64,000 bases of DNA from Holothuria scabra (Eukaryota > Echinodermata > Holothuroidea > Aspidochirotida > Holothuriidae): contig CM074187.1 in assembly GCA_037179385.1 (NCBI GenBank), forward strand, positions 44,550,879 through 44,614,878, given 5' to 3'. A program made the position numbers and the translations under genes. The notes below the pieces were generated by a model. The model was not told the DNA's origin and ran no database searches. It saw nothing but the letters and a program-made list of their open reading frames with translations. Below are positions 24,801 to 36,800 of this stretch, one piece after another. The first letter of the stretch is position 1. The number at the start of each line of letters is the position of its first letter.

Positions 24801-27800
24801 ATTTTCGTTCGGGTTTGCTTGTCAGATTCATGCTCAATGTTGAAAACACATACCGCACGAAAACAAGAAAACAACGTGCAGTTTGTGCTGAGCTTGGTTT
24901 GTGCATCTCAGGCTGTGCTCCACAATTCCATGCCCTAACGAAATACCGAAATAGCTTATGCCAAGTCCACTTAAAAACGGGTGTCAATTTTTTTTCCATT
25001 CTGAGCAAATCTAGAGCGTATAATATATACTTGTCAGCCCTTTTACAGCCCATTGTTTGCCTCTTGTGTCGTCCGCTTATCCAATCAGCATGCTACCTAC
25101 CCATGCTACCTACCCACCACGTACACCTCTGCGTCAACCAGAAGACCTCCGATACTCTGCCCATTAGGGTCGATGGTCCCTTATCCAACCTTGCTTACTG
25201 ATATTGCCCCAGTATTTTATTATTCATTGTAATCATCTTTCATTTTGAAAGCTATATTTTGGCCCTTGGGCTAAAACTTTCTATTGCAAAGGTCTCTGTT
25301 AATCATACATGAAACCTTAAGTAACCCTTGCAAATCGTCACATACTTCAGTACAAGTTTTTCCACTATTTTTCTCGACGATAGACCTACACATATGTTCC
25401 TATGTCCGTGGTAGCTCCATGGTTTACCTCATTTACTATGATGCTTCAGGGAAAACCTCCTGGGATGCTCACTCATTTTTGCTGCTTACCCTCAGTATGC
25501 TTCCCAACCTCTGAACCTTAAGGGATCTTTAACCCCAACTTTTCATGTAAGAAGTTGGGGTTAATATTGACAGTCCATAGAAAAGGCTGTTTTTAACCGA
25601 GGGGATGAAATGTGGTAGAACCTTGGAGCTACGAACACGCGTTAGTAGCTACGAACACGTGTTAGTAGCTCCATTGAAGAACCAAGTTTGGAGATTCTAC
25701 GGTAGTGAATGTTCTCAGGTTTGAACTTTGAGTTTTCGTGAGTTTGTGTGTAGGCGGGGATCAGTGTCCGTAGGGACCCCCTAAATACCGTTTAGTTGGT
25801 ACCATATATGGTATGCTAACACTGTGTCTTCGAATAATGGTCTAATAATGATATTACATGCATGTATGGTGGGACAAAGAAGGCATACCGCATGGGAAAG
25901 AAACGTCCCCGTAGTAGAGAACCAACGTTAGGGCTGCTTTGGTGTTTGAGTGCATTACTGCAGTGCTGTTGAATACGTGGGCCTGCAAGACCACCATGGA
26001 ATCATTAGCGGAAGTGGGTTAACAGTCCTCGTCAAAAAGAAGAGGGACGAATCCCTCTTCAGTCCAGGCAACACCTGCATCAATTTCGATGATTCAAAAC
26101 TCGTTGGACTCGCTGCAAAGTTGAATAAGGGGACGTAGAGAACACATATGGTGATCTGCCAATGGTTTGCTTTTCTTGTTCTGTCACATCCGTTTTGTCG
26201 ATTTAAAGTATTATTATGTCAGCATCATGAAATGACTTCACTTGGCAGTTACGGAGTGAACTTTGTGAAGGAATTATCTGTTAAAAATATTTCAATATAT
26301 TTTACGGTTCTCAAGATATACCTCTTCAAAGTTTGAATATTTCTGAAGCAACTAGTTGCTTATGCAAAAATGGGGGAACCTGGCGTGCATGGTGTTGAAA
26401 TTTCTTTCGTGAACAATATATATTAACTATCCCTTAGTTACTCAGCAGATTTGGTAATTGATACTGATAATTTTTAAAGATACAAGTCAAACTTCCAAAA
26501 TAAAACCTTCAGGACAAAGTAATGTCACAAATGATTGTTAAAACAAAGGATAATATTCGCCATATATGGCATTGCCCTCTTATGAAATCACAAGATTTGC
26601 ATATTGAGCTCATATTTATTAATGATCAAGTGTGAATCAAAAAACTGCCCTGTAAAATGGTCAATTTTTTACGGTTTCTGATAATTTCCTGATTTTCTTT
26701 TTACATCAAATAAGCAATCGTGTCATTTTCATCTCATTTTGCCTGAAGACGATCACGTGTATATGCCTTAGCTTTCTGGTGAAATTTATATTGAGATTTA
26801 GTTACAATTTTTATATTTTCAACCATAAGCGAACTCCAAGCAACTCCTTATCATGACCTCATACTAATGAATACTCTTTGGACTTTTTCTTTTAACTTTA
26901 CAACAATTTCTCCGCTACAATAACATGACATCGGAATGAAAATGCATGGGAACTGTTCCTAGGAACTTTACAAACATCAAATTCTTCATGGGAGCTCATA
27001 ACTCTGTCAAAATCAAGGTCAACTCGACAGCCCTCAAAAACAAAGAATCGAAGTATTTGCTATTAATATCCAAATTTAATGGACCCCCTACTTGTCACAA
27101 GCTCACTTTTAGTCACAAATGTAGAAACTTCCTTCGCAGATATTTCGAGAAATTCACGTCGGAACTGGAGAAGGTTCACAAAATTTGCTGAGATTTACAT
27201 TCTCCTTTCCACGTGGTGGAAATGGAAATAAATAAAATAAAAAGGAAATAAAAAAGAAAAGAAAATGAGCCTGAAGGGGTAGCCTTGATTAAGTTAAAAG
27301 CCGCCGACGGCTAGGTTAGGTTAGATGGAGTTTTACGGCCCAGTGTCTTACCAACTGCTTTAAATAGGGCCGACCACGGCCTTCTTTCCACTTGTTGCTC
27401 ACTGGTTTGTTTTCCGTATTCCATTGCCTCCGAGGGTAAACGTTATATGCTATGATGGGGATGTGGCGTTTTTGTTGAATGGTCCTAACTTTTGTCATTT
27501 AAACGAGTCACCTGAGTTTTAATTTAAATTGTACCTCAAGTCAAAAAATTCAAAAATATATATTTAAGAGAATGAAAAATGATTTCTAACAGTCCAACTC
27601 CCATCTTCATAGGACATTTTTGAGCTGAGATATAAAATGTTAAAGTTTATTCACTTAAAACAAATTGGTCTATTGCGCAATAAATTGAATCTTTCTTGTT
27701 GTACAACTCACATAACATGCTTTGTTTTCCTTTAAAATTAAAAATGTTTTTATGACCTTGAACACTTCCTGTTTGCTTGCATAGCATGTTGCACAAAGAG

Positions 27801-30800
27801 GGTTTAATTCATTACATCACCTCATAAGAGTAAGAGTGCTATGACACCTCGGTACAAGGTGCAGTAACGTTCGGAAAAACAAAGAAATACAAAGATTGTA
27901 ATTTGAGTAGTACAAAAATGACATCACAAATTATTGTGCAATGTACCATTTTAATTTGAGTGAATAAACTTCAACATTAAATATCTCAGCTCAGGAATGT
28001 CCTACGAAGATGGGAGTTGGACTGCTAGAATTTATTTTTCATGGTCTTTAATATATATTTTTGATTTTTTTTACTTAAGGTACACTTTAACGTGCCAAAG
28101 ACTGATAGAAATGCCTTGGCCTCATCTACTCTTTGCATCAAGCCACCCACCTGCCCACAGCGCATACCATCTGTAATGAGCGACGCTTGTTTTCTTTGTA
28201 CATCGGTTTGCTCAGTCAGTCCATTCCTGAATACTGTTTATCATAGTTTGATAACCTGCCGAAAACCAAGAAACCGTCCGTCAGGTGCAGGTACGGATTG
28301 GATTCGAAGAAATGAAAATAAGACAAATAGACTTACATATAAAAAGTAGATAAAAGATGGATGGAAATATACGTCTTTGAAACAAAACAGTGGTGAGCTT
28401 GCAGTTAATATATTAGACTAATATTCCTCATATTTCTCCCAAGCATTTTTTCTTTGGGAAAATACAGATCGAACTTTTGAGCTTTCCAATGTGCTCCGTA
28501 GATAGCTGTAGCCATTGCCATAGAGCTTTAGCCACAGAATATTGACTTAGAGGGTGTGCACCCTGTGAATCGTACAATCACGGAGCAATGGCATACGAAA
28601 CCGACATCCAGCAGTGAAGCGTTTACATTAAACCGTACCGGACGGGAGGTCCTTGTTTTTCTCCTTTTTGAGATACGTTTTCTACCGTTGACAATAGCTT
28701 GTTTTTCTTACGACTTTAATATTATTTTTCTGAGTGGAGTTGTATGATTGTGTCGAAATTATATAGTACTTGACGTCAAAATTGTTTGAGCTTACTCCAT
28801 GTCTTGGTCTGGGTGATCCTGAATGATTCTGGTCTGTGATTATTGTAGGAAATCTCAAGTCTCCTCTTTCGAGGTGCTTTTCGGCTGAACCGTCCATCAC
28901 CGTAGGATCCTCGTATTGCTAGATGTTGTTCCACCTACTCTGAACCCTATTTAACCAGGGAGTTGCCATCTGACAAAAATCAATACCATAATATAACATT
29001 GGGTGGTATCTCAAATCCAGGAAACCGTAGGCCAACTAGACAAGAAGATCTATAACAGCTCCCTTTTATCACTGAAACGCATTTCAATAGTACGTAACGT
29101 TATGTCGTTGCGTAGGTAGTAACATGGCGCAAAACAACCACAAAAGAAAATGAAACGATTTTAATCTTCGTCGTTTTGAGATACAAGTTCGGCAAGGACT
29201 TGAACTTGTATCAGTTGAACAGTTTAACGTAATGAATATTCATGGGCCTTGATTCGTCCAAATTAACCACGATTTTTTTTAACAACAAAGTTGGTACATT
29301 GTTTTGATACCATAAATGCATCCTGAGATATGGAATTTTTAAAAACGACATATGCCAGGGGCGAGATACCATCTCCCAGTAGCCAGGATTGTGTAATGGG
29401 AGGGAGAGGGGGGTTGGAGCACGACATGAGGGAAAAGTCTACTGGAAGAGAGAAAAAAACGCTTTTTTAGGTTTTTTTGCAATTCGGGGTTGAGTCATGG
29501 TGGGGGTTCAACCCCCCCCCCCAAAAAAAAAAGACCACCCTCGTGGCTACGCCACTGCCTTCTCCCATCAATAGAGGGTCATATGAAAACCAAAAAGGAA
29601 AATACGGACAATAAAATCATTAGCCTTCAATGTGAATAAATGATATTACATTTGCTTGCTCCAAGTTGACCCTTTGTAGAAAAACTTCCATCGTTTAGTA
29701 TCTCGAGAATCGGACTTGGAAAATATGATCAAACATTCACCAAAGTGCGTGGAATATTTTCCAATAAATTACAACCAAACAAAAATTTGTCTTTGAACTG
29801 TTCGTTTAGGAGATGGGAAAACGGTTGTTTAGACGGTCGTTGCATTGTGAAAAACAAGATTGAAGAAATACTATCACAATTTCACCAAAAAAAAAAAAAA
29901 AATGATATGAGGGACTCGGAGAGAGATAACAAATTCATCACTGTCAAATTATGGTATCATCAGGGCTTCATGTAATAAGTATGTTCCTGCTTCAGTTTTC
30001 TCTCAAAAAGGAGTAACTTCATGAAGTATGTTAATCTCGTCCTGCAGAAACACAAATATGAATGCTTCAGTGCTGATTATATCAAGCACTCATCTTAAAA
30101 GAAGGGCATAAGGTCACATCAGCGGTGTACGTAATAGAAGTATTTCGGTGAAATGTGCATTGGGAAATCCGATTTGTGGTTCTCAAGATGTGAGTTAGTG
30201 AAATTGTCGCATTTTCAACAAGAAGTGATCTTAAAGCAAAAAGATAATGCATCATATTCTCACCTTAACGAATAGTCTCCTTAAGAACTTTCAGCCAACG
30301 CTTTCCCCAACAATCCCATATCAACAAGAAAATGATTTCAGAAGTAGCATGAGAACAAATTTGGCATTCCCCACAAGAAGATCCCGCCTGTTTCTATCAA
30401 CTTCAAGATCATTACAACAGTATAAAATAGTAACATAGGGAAACAAAGCAATCGTTGTTAATGCGTTAAAGTGATATTATCAATGTTGCCGTCAAGATCA
30501 CTCTGGAACACAAATCCAGTGACTTCACAATTGAAGTTTCACCTAACTGTGTAGATTTGGTTTATCTTTCAGATTAAATTTGCTTAAGGATTAAAAATTC
30601 CCCTTTAAAATGTAACTCAAGTAAAAAAAAAATATATACATAGAGCATCATGAAAAATTAATTCTAACAGTCCAACTTCCATCTTTTTAGGATATTTTTG
30701 AGCCGAGATAAAAAAAAAGCTGAAATTTATTCTTTTAAAACAAGTTAGTCCATCGCATATTCATTTGTGACTTTCTTGTAGTACAACTCACATCTTCTAA

Positions 30801-33800
30801 TTTGTTTCCCTTTAAAATTAAAAATGCTATAATGACCCTGAACACTTCCTGTTGGCTTGCAAAGCATGTGGCACAGAGAGGGCTTAGATAATTACATCAC
30901 CCCATAAGGGTAAGAGTACTATCACGTGAACCTTAACACATTTGACTTTCAGAAAAACAAAGAAATGCAAAGACTGTAGTCTGGGTAGTATAACAATGAC
31001 AGTACAAATTATTGCGCAATTTACCATTTACCATAATTTAAGTGATTAATCTTCAAAATTTTATATCTCGGTTCAAGAGTTTCCTATGAAGATGGGAGTT
31101 GGACTGTTAGAATTCATTTTTCATTCTATTTAATATATAGTTTTGAATTTGTGACTTTAGGTAAATTTTAATAAGCTGAATTTGAACCGTCTACACACAT
31201 GCCATTTTGTAAGATTGGAACAGGTGCAACAGTGCGAACAAACGTTGAAGACTGGGTGTTGGACAAACGACAGTAAACGCTGACGCAATATAAGTATTCA
31301 AATGTTATAAGGTCTGTTGTATTGTTCTGAATAGGCTCAAGACTTTTGAATCGCTTTTCAGTGAATTTCAGGCAGTTACTTTTTACATGACGATTGTAGT
31401 GCCTGTACAAACATGTAACTAACAATTCGATGGTACTTAATGTCATAATGCGACACGCGACGATGTTGACATTGTCTTTATCCCGTTGCGGATACAGACG
31501 CAAAACTACGGTTCAATGACATTATGATATATAATGAGGCGCGCCGACACTTGACATCGCAGATAACCGACATTGCCTCACCCTGCCACACACAAACCGT
31601 GTGATTTTGCTTTCAATTTCTTACAATTCGGTCTGCGCCTGTGAAGTCCAAAGTCACTTATCATATTTTAGTTGTTTAGGCCAACCATATCGGATAATTA
31701 ACTGAGAAAAGTGATTTTTAGAGATTATCTTTGTATTGAATTTATTAGATCAGCAATTTTATCGCGATTTCAAGCCTTATGCTAGCATACACTACACTTG
31801 GTCCCATGACCAAACTCAACTCGACTACTTTTGCCTAGGTCCTAAGGGTCTGGAAGTCTATTCTTTCGTTTCACAATAAGCCATTTCGGTAATTCATTTT
31901 GGTTTTTATGCACATGCGAACATCCTCCAAATCGCCGGGAGTAAACAATCCAATCCCGCACCCACAAAACGTATCCCAAAATTTAAGAATACATGAAAAT
32001 GTGGTGAAATCATTCTTTCTTAACCAAACATAAGGAGAAATCTTAAGTGTCATACTTAGCAGCTTAGTGTTGTTTGCATGTACCAAGGAAGGAAGGGAAA
32101 TCTATGCTACGTGTTGAGCTCGGTTTGTATATCCCACGCTGTGCCCCACAATTCTATGTGGCAACGAATTACCGAACTAGCTAACTACCCGGCAAGCCAG
32201 CCCGTTGAGAAGTGGTTGCATCATGATACATGTTTCTCCTCTTAATGGCCTTGTTCCAAAATCGCTTGTTCCTAATTTGTGAAACGACTTCAGTCGTACG
32301 ATGCAGCCTCTAGTATGAAAAACGCAACATGTTTGTTTTTCCGGACTAAAGGGGTCACTACTTACAACTGAATGTGAAACTACCAGTCGCAGTCGTGGAT
32401 TCACGCACACTGTATGACTATTGATGACGTGACGTTAGAGTCGGGACGCATCGCGCAAAGTCGTGAATTGTGCGCCTTTAAGATTCTCTCTTTCAACTTC
32501 AAACTAACGAAATTTTGTCTTTCACTTCTATATTCCTACACAGGCTCGTGAAATTACTGGATCACGTAGGAAAGCAGGATGACTGGCCTTGCGAGGACTA
32601 CTTTCCTTTCCAATCATGTGAAAAAATAAGGTAAATTGTTTTTTTTTTTTTTTTCTGGGGAAGTTAAAGAAATGTAAAAATGTAAAAGTTTTTGGTATTT
32701 AACCCTTATTATCTTTCAAATTTGTTTTTTAATATGTTAAAGCATGATGTCACTAAACGTATTAACTACCAAGAAAAGTAGAACAAACATTGGGTCAAAG
32801 TGATATCTAAACGGTTTGAGCTTCTGCACCAATTTAACTCAGGTAGTGAATGTACAAGAATGCGTAACATCAACTGTTTTGGATTGAACCAACTTAATCT
32901 GTTAATAGTGCATTCTCTCATTTCCAGCTCGGGTGATGTAAACTATGACGACATCTTCATTCCATCAGAGGAAGCAATATGCTGTCCTGGATGGACCAGG
33001 GACGAACACGGACTTTGCCGGTTAGGTTAGTTACACAGTTATGGCATCATTCTAATGACAACGAAATACTTAGTTTTATCGAGATTGGTAGATCGAAGTT
33101 AAGTTGTGCAGTTCGAAGGTGTGAATAGTAGTACAATTGTTTTACAAAAGTTGAATTTATACCTATCCTACGATCTGTAGCCATTAATAAAAATAAAAGG
33201 TTTTAACGAAAATGTCATAGAGAAAAATTGAGCTGCAACGAGGATTTGAACCTGTCATCAGTCGCATTCTAGGCAGCGTCAGTAACCCGTGTGATTTCAA
33301 CCGACCCCTTTTTGTTACCATGGTAGTCCCGCTTGTCAGTGAGTAGTAACGTGCATATTGAACAATATTTTCTTTTCTACTTATATCACAACGGTTGCAC
33401 ATTTTTCAAAACATACTCTGAGATCAGTCCGATAGAACTTAGACCATGTTTTGTAACTTCTTGGAAAATATGCCGATATGGACCCTACTCCCAATGCTAC
33501 GAACGATTTAATCACTACCCCAGTTTTATTTCCAGTTGAATAATCCGAAAATAGTTCAAACTGAGTAGATACAGACAGAAAAACACAACTCTGCGAAATT
33601 CTACTAAAACAAAATGCGACACCTGAAAAAGTGAAACTTGCGCTTTAAGTTCAAAATTGTTGTTCACAACGGTTGAAAGTTTCACCACACTGGCACAAAG
33701 CTTATCCAAAAGAGAGTGTAATTGGGTGACAACTGGAGAAAACAACTTTCAAAAATCACATAGACGAATCCAGACAGATTGTGATGGTCTGATTTTAGTC

Positions 33801-36800
33801 GGCCATTATTGGGGTCCATCACCTTTAATGTTTTGATCTCCTTCCTTAACTGTTCCATGGATAGTTGTACACTAACGGGTATCTTGATAATCCTCAACTT
33901 CACTGAATATGAGGATTTGAAATTTACGTGGACAATAAATGAAGACGACAAAAGGCTAATGGATCCCACTAATGGCTGCCTACAGTCGCTAAACACAAGA
34001 GCTAATCGGATTCGTCTATATTTTGTAGAGTGAATATGTCTAGATGATGGTAAAGTGAGAATTAAACTTCTGTACTGAACCTTTAATTTTAGAAATTAAG
34101 GCTGTAAACTTCACAAACTAAATCAGCTTGTCATTTATCCCTAAACAAAAAAGGCACAACTTAAACTTATGATGTTCTTTTCAGCATGTCCAAATGGATT
34201 ATATGGTGAGGACTGTCGTCAAACGTGTCATTGTGTTCACGGTCAGAATTGTGATTCTGTTAATGGTCAGTGTGATTGCGAAGAAGGTTGGACTGGACGT
34301 TATTGCAGTGAGAGGTACGTTTTTTAGATTGTATTTGAAAAAAATGAAAGTTTCAAGAGATATGGTCCTCTTCACTGCTCTACGTGATAATGTTCCGCTT
34401 TGCAACCTATCCAGTACACATGAATAAGTATTAACCTACCAGTGCCCGCCTCCAATCTGGGGTTCTTTAGGCATATTGAGGTTCCAGCGACGGAATAGCA
34501 GGTATAGAACGCCTTTAAATAGCATCAGTAGGCTTGTAACCACGTGACGGTGAACAATGGCCTCTCTCTTTGTTGCGGCCAGTTTTTCGGGTAGCTACTC
34601 GCAATTTCAAGCTCCGCATGTAACCGTAAAAACATGCAAGGGCCTGTTCTATTACAGTGGGCAACCGAGGGATAACGAAGTCCCTGACATACACCAAATT
34701 TTTACTCTCTTCTTAACTAGGTAGCATTTAACAACAGAAATATCTAACGGGAAAAACTCTTGAATAGAAAACACACCAATAAAAGATCTGAGATCGATAG
34801 CGTTTCGGAACAAAGCATTCAGAACAATGTTCTCACAATTGCTCACAATTGTTAGAAACAAATGACACCTTTTGAGACTATCACAAAAGCTTGTACGGTT
34901 TCTGATCTGATCTGATAAAGTTTTGCAAAATGTGCTTGCCAAAGGGGATGAAGAAGGACACGTTACAGTCCCTGAATGTCTAACAAGTTTGCATTTTTTG
35001 TGATGAAAAACCTGTATTGAATGTAAGCTAGTGACAAATCATGCGTCATTGTGTCAAACATATAAACTTCCGTTTGGGGGTTCTAGTCTTATTGATAGGA
35101 GAAATTACCCACGGAATAACTTTGTGACAATGTTTCTGTTTTCACAATATCTCATGAAGGGTATTTACTAAAACTCCTTGCACTTGGTGTGTGAATATAT
35201 CATGTCAAAAGAAGGGTATAAAGTCAAATCAAGAAGTAATTTGTTAGTGGGGAACTTATTCTGAACGCTTTGGTGAAATGTGCACTGAAATCCGATGTAT
35301 GGTTTCCAAGATATGAGCAAGTAAAGTTGTCACATTATCAACAAAAAGTAAACTTGGAGCAAGCACATATGACATATTATCGTCACATCATTACATCAAT
35401 GGACATTCCTTTTGCTTTTCTTTAGAAATCAAACCAATTTTCTCCTCAGCAATCAGAATCAGAATGTCATTATATAAGAGGCATGAGAACTTTGCATTCG
35501 TTCCCCACAGCGAGGTCCTACATACCTATAAACGTCAAGGTTAGCACAAAAGTCTGAAAAATACAGGGAAGAAAGCATTCCTTGTTAATGTGAGGAAGTA
35601 ATATTCTGTACTGCCCTTAAAATCACTTTGGGGGACAAATCAAGTGACTTCATTTAGTGATATAATGAGAAAGATAGTTAGACAGAGTTTAAGGGTCCAG
35701 TTTCCAACCTAATGATTCAAGTTTGGACTGCCACGGCCTTTTTTCAGTTGTTGCTCACTGGCTTGTTTTTCCTACTCCACTGTTAAGAGTCTTTGGTATG
35801 ATTCGACCTGGGGAAAGAGCCAGGGCCTTCAGCGTAAGAGGCGAATGCTCTTACCGTTAAACCAAACACGCGGTCTTGCTGATATCTTGAGAAAAACATG
35901 TCCGATTTGAACGGAAGTTTCACCACCCTGAGTATATTTGGTTCTTCTTTCATATGTGAAATTTTATTTAAAATTCCTCTTTAAAAGGTGTAACCCAAGT
36001 GATTTCGGGTCCCATCATGGCGAATCCATTTCTTCCCAGATCATCAAAGGTCGAATACTTCAACCTTTTCGAAACGACATGGAGGAACCATTGATTAATC
36101 GCAATGGGCAAAAATGTTGAGGCAAAAGGGTGCCGCGCAAAACCGAGCTCAAAGTGCCGGCTCCTGCCAGTGAGGGTCCAGGGGGCAAAGCCCCGGAAGT
36201 CTCGGGGAGGGCCATCATTCATTTCTTCGGTTAACCGAACTCCAAACTGACCTAACTTTTGGGGCGTTGACAGGAACAAAATTTGAGGGGCCTCCGCTCC
36301 TCCCCGTAGACAGGTAGAGCCACCACTGCCTTTACTTAAGGTATTGAACAAAAGCAATCTCAGGTCAATAGTATCCGAACACTGCAAACGGTTTTTTTCA
36401 TTTTTCCATAGATGTCCACCGGGCTCATTTGGTAAAAACTGCAACGAGAGCACGCTACCTTGCTTACATGAGGGAATTAATGATCCAGTGACTGGACAAT
36501 GTCTTTGCCCAATGAGTCACCAAGGGGAGTTCTGTGGAGAGCGGTGTCCGTCGTGTACCGTGGATTGCACCAAATGTGCTGCTACAAGAACAATTATTTG
36601 CGACACTGAGATTTCAGCATGTCGATGCAAAGCTGGGTGGACAGGAATATTCTGCACCGAGCCTTGTCCCACTGGGACTGGTGGGATATTTTGTTCTGAA
36701 GAATGTTGTTCCGGTAATGGACTATGCCTCTCTGAAAGTAAAAGCTGTATATGTAATGATGGGTTTCGTGGTGAAAACTGTGAAGAAAAATGCGATGAAG

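Larger units (their letters stand above)
15866..32543 (+). other. Intron 1 of the receptor gene (16.7 kb)
   Basis: GT...AG bordered, phase 2. It contains the GATGCGCACTG MITE copy 1, the decayed MITE copy D, AGGTCA array 1, the 2.74-kb element in its palindrome, CGGTAATTCG repeats, two TTAA MITEs, the 181-bp hAT MITE and an inverted dispersed repeat. Remaining stretches such as 25,050-26,900 and 28,100-29,360 show no exon-like sequence. Confidence 0.65.

Noticed and set aside
24815..25201. 128-codon plus-strand frame, the longest in its area
   Set aside because: It crosses a dispersed repeat that recurs at 31,888 and has no domain, codon or splice support.
35795..35872. Possible tRNA gene on the minus strand
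   Set aside because: The A-box is tRNA-like, but the B-box is decayed, the arms do not pair and the tail recurs elsewhere, so it is a SINE.
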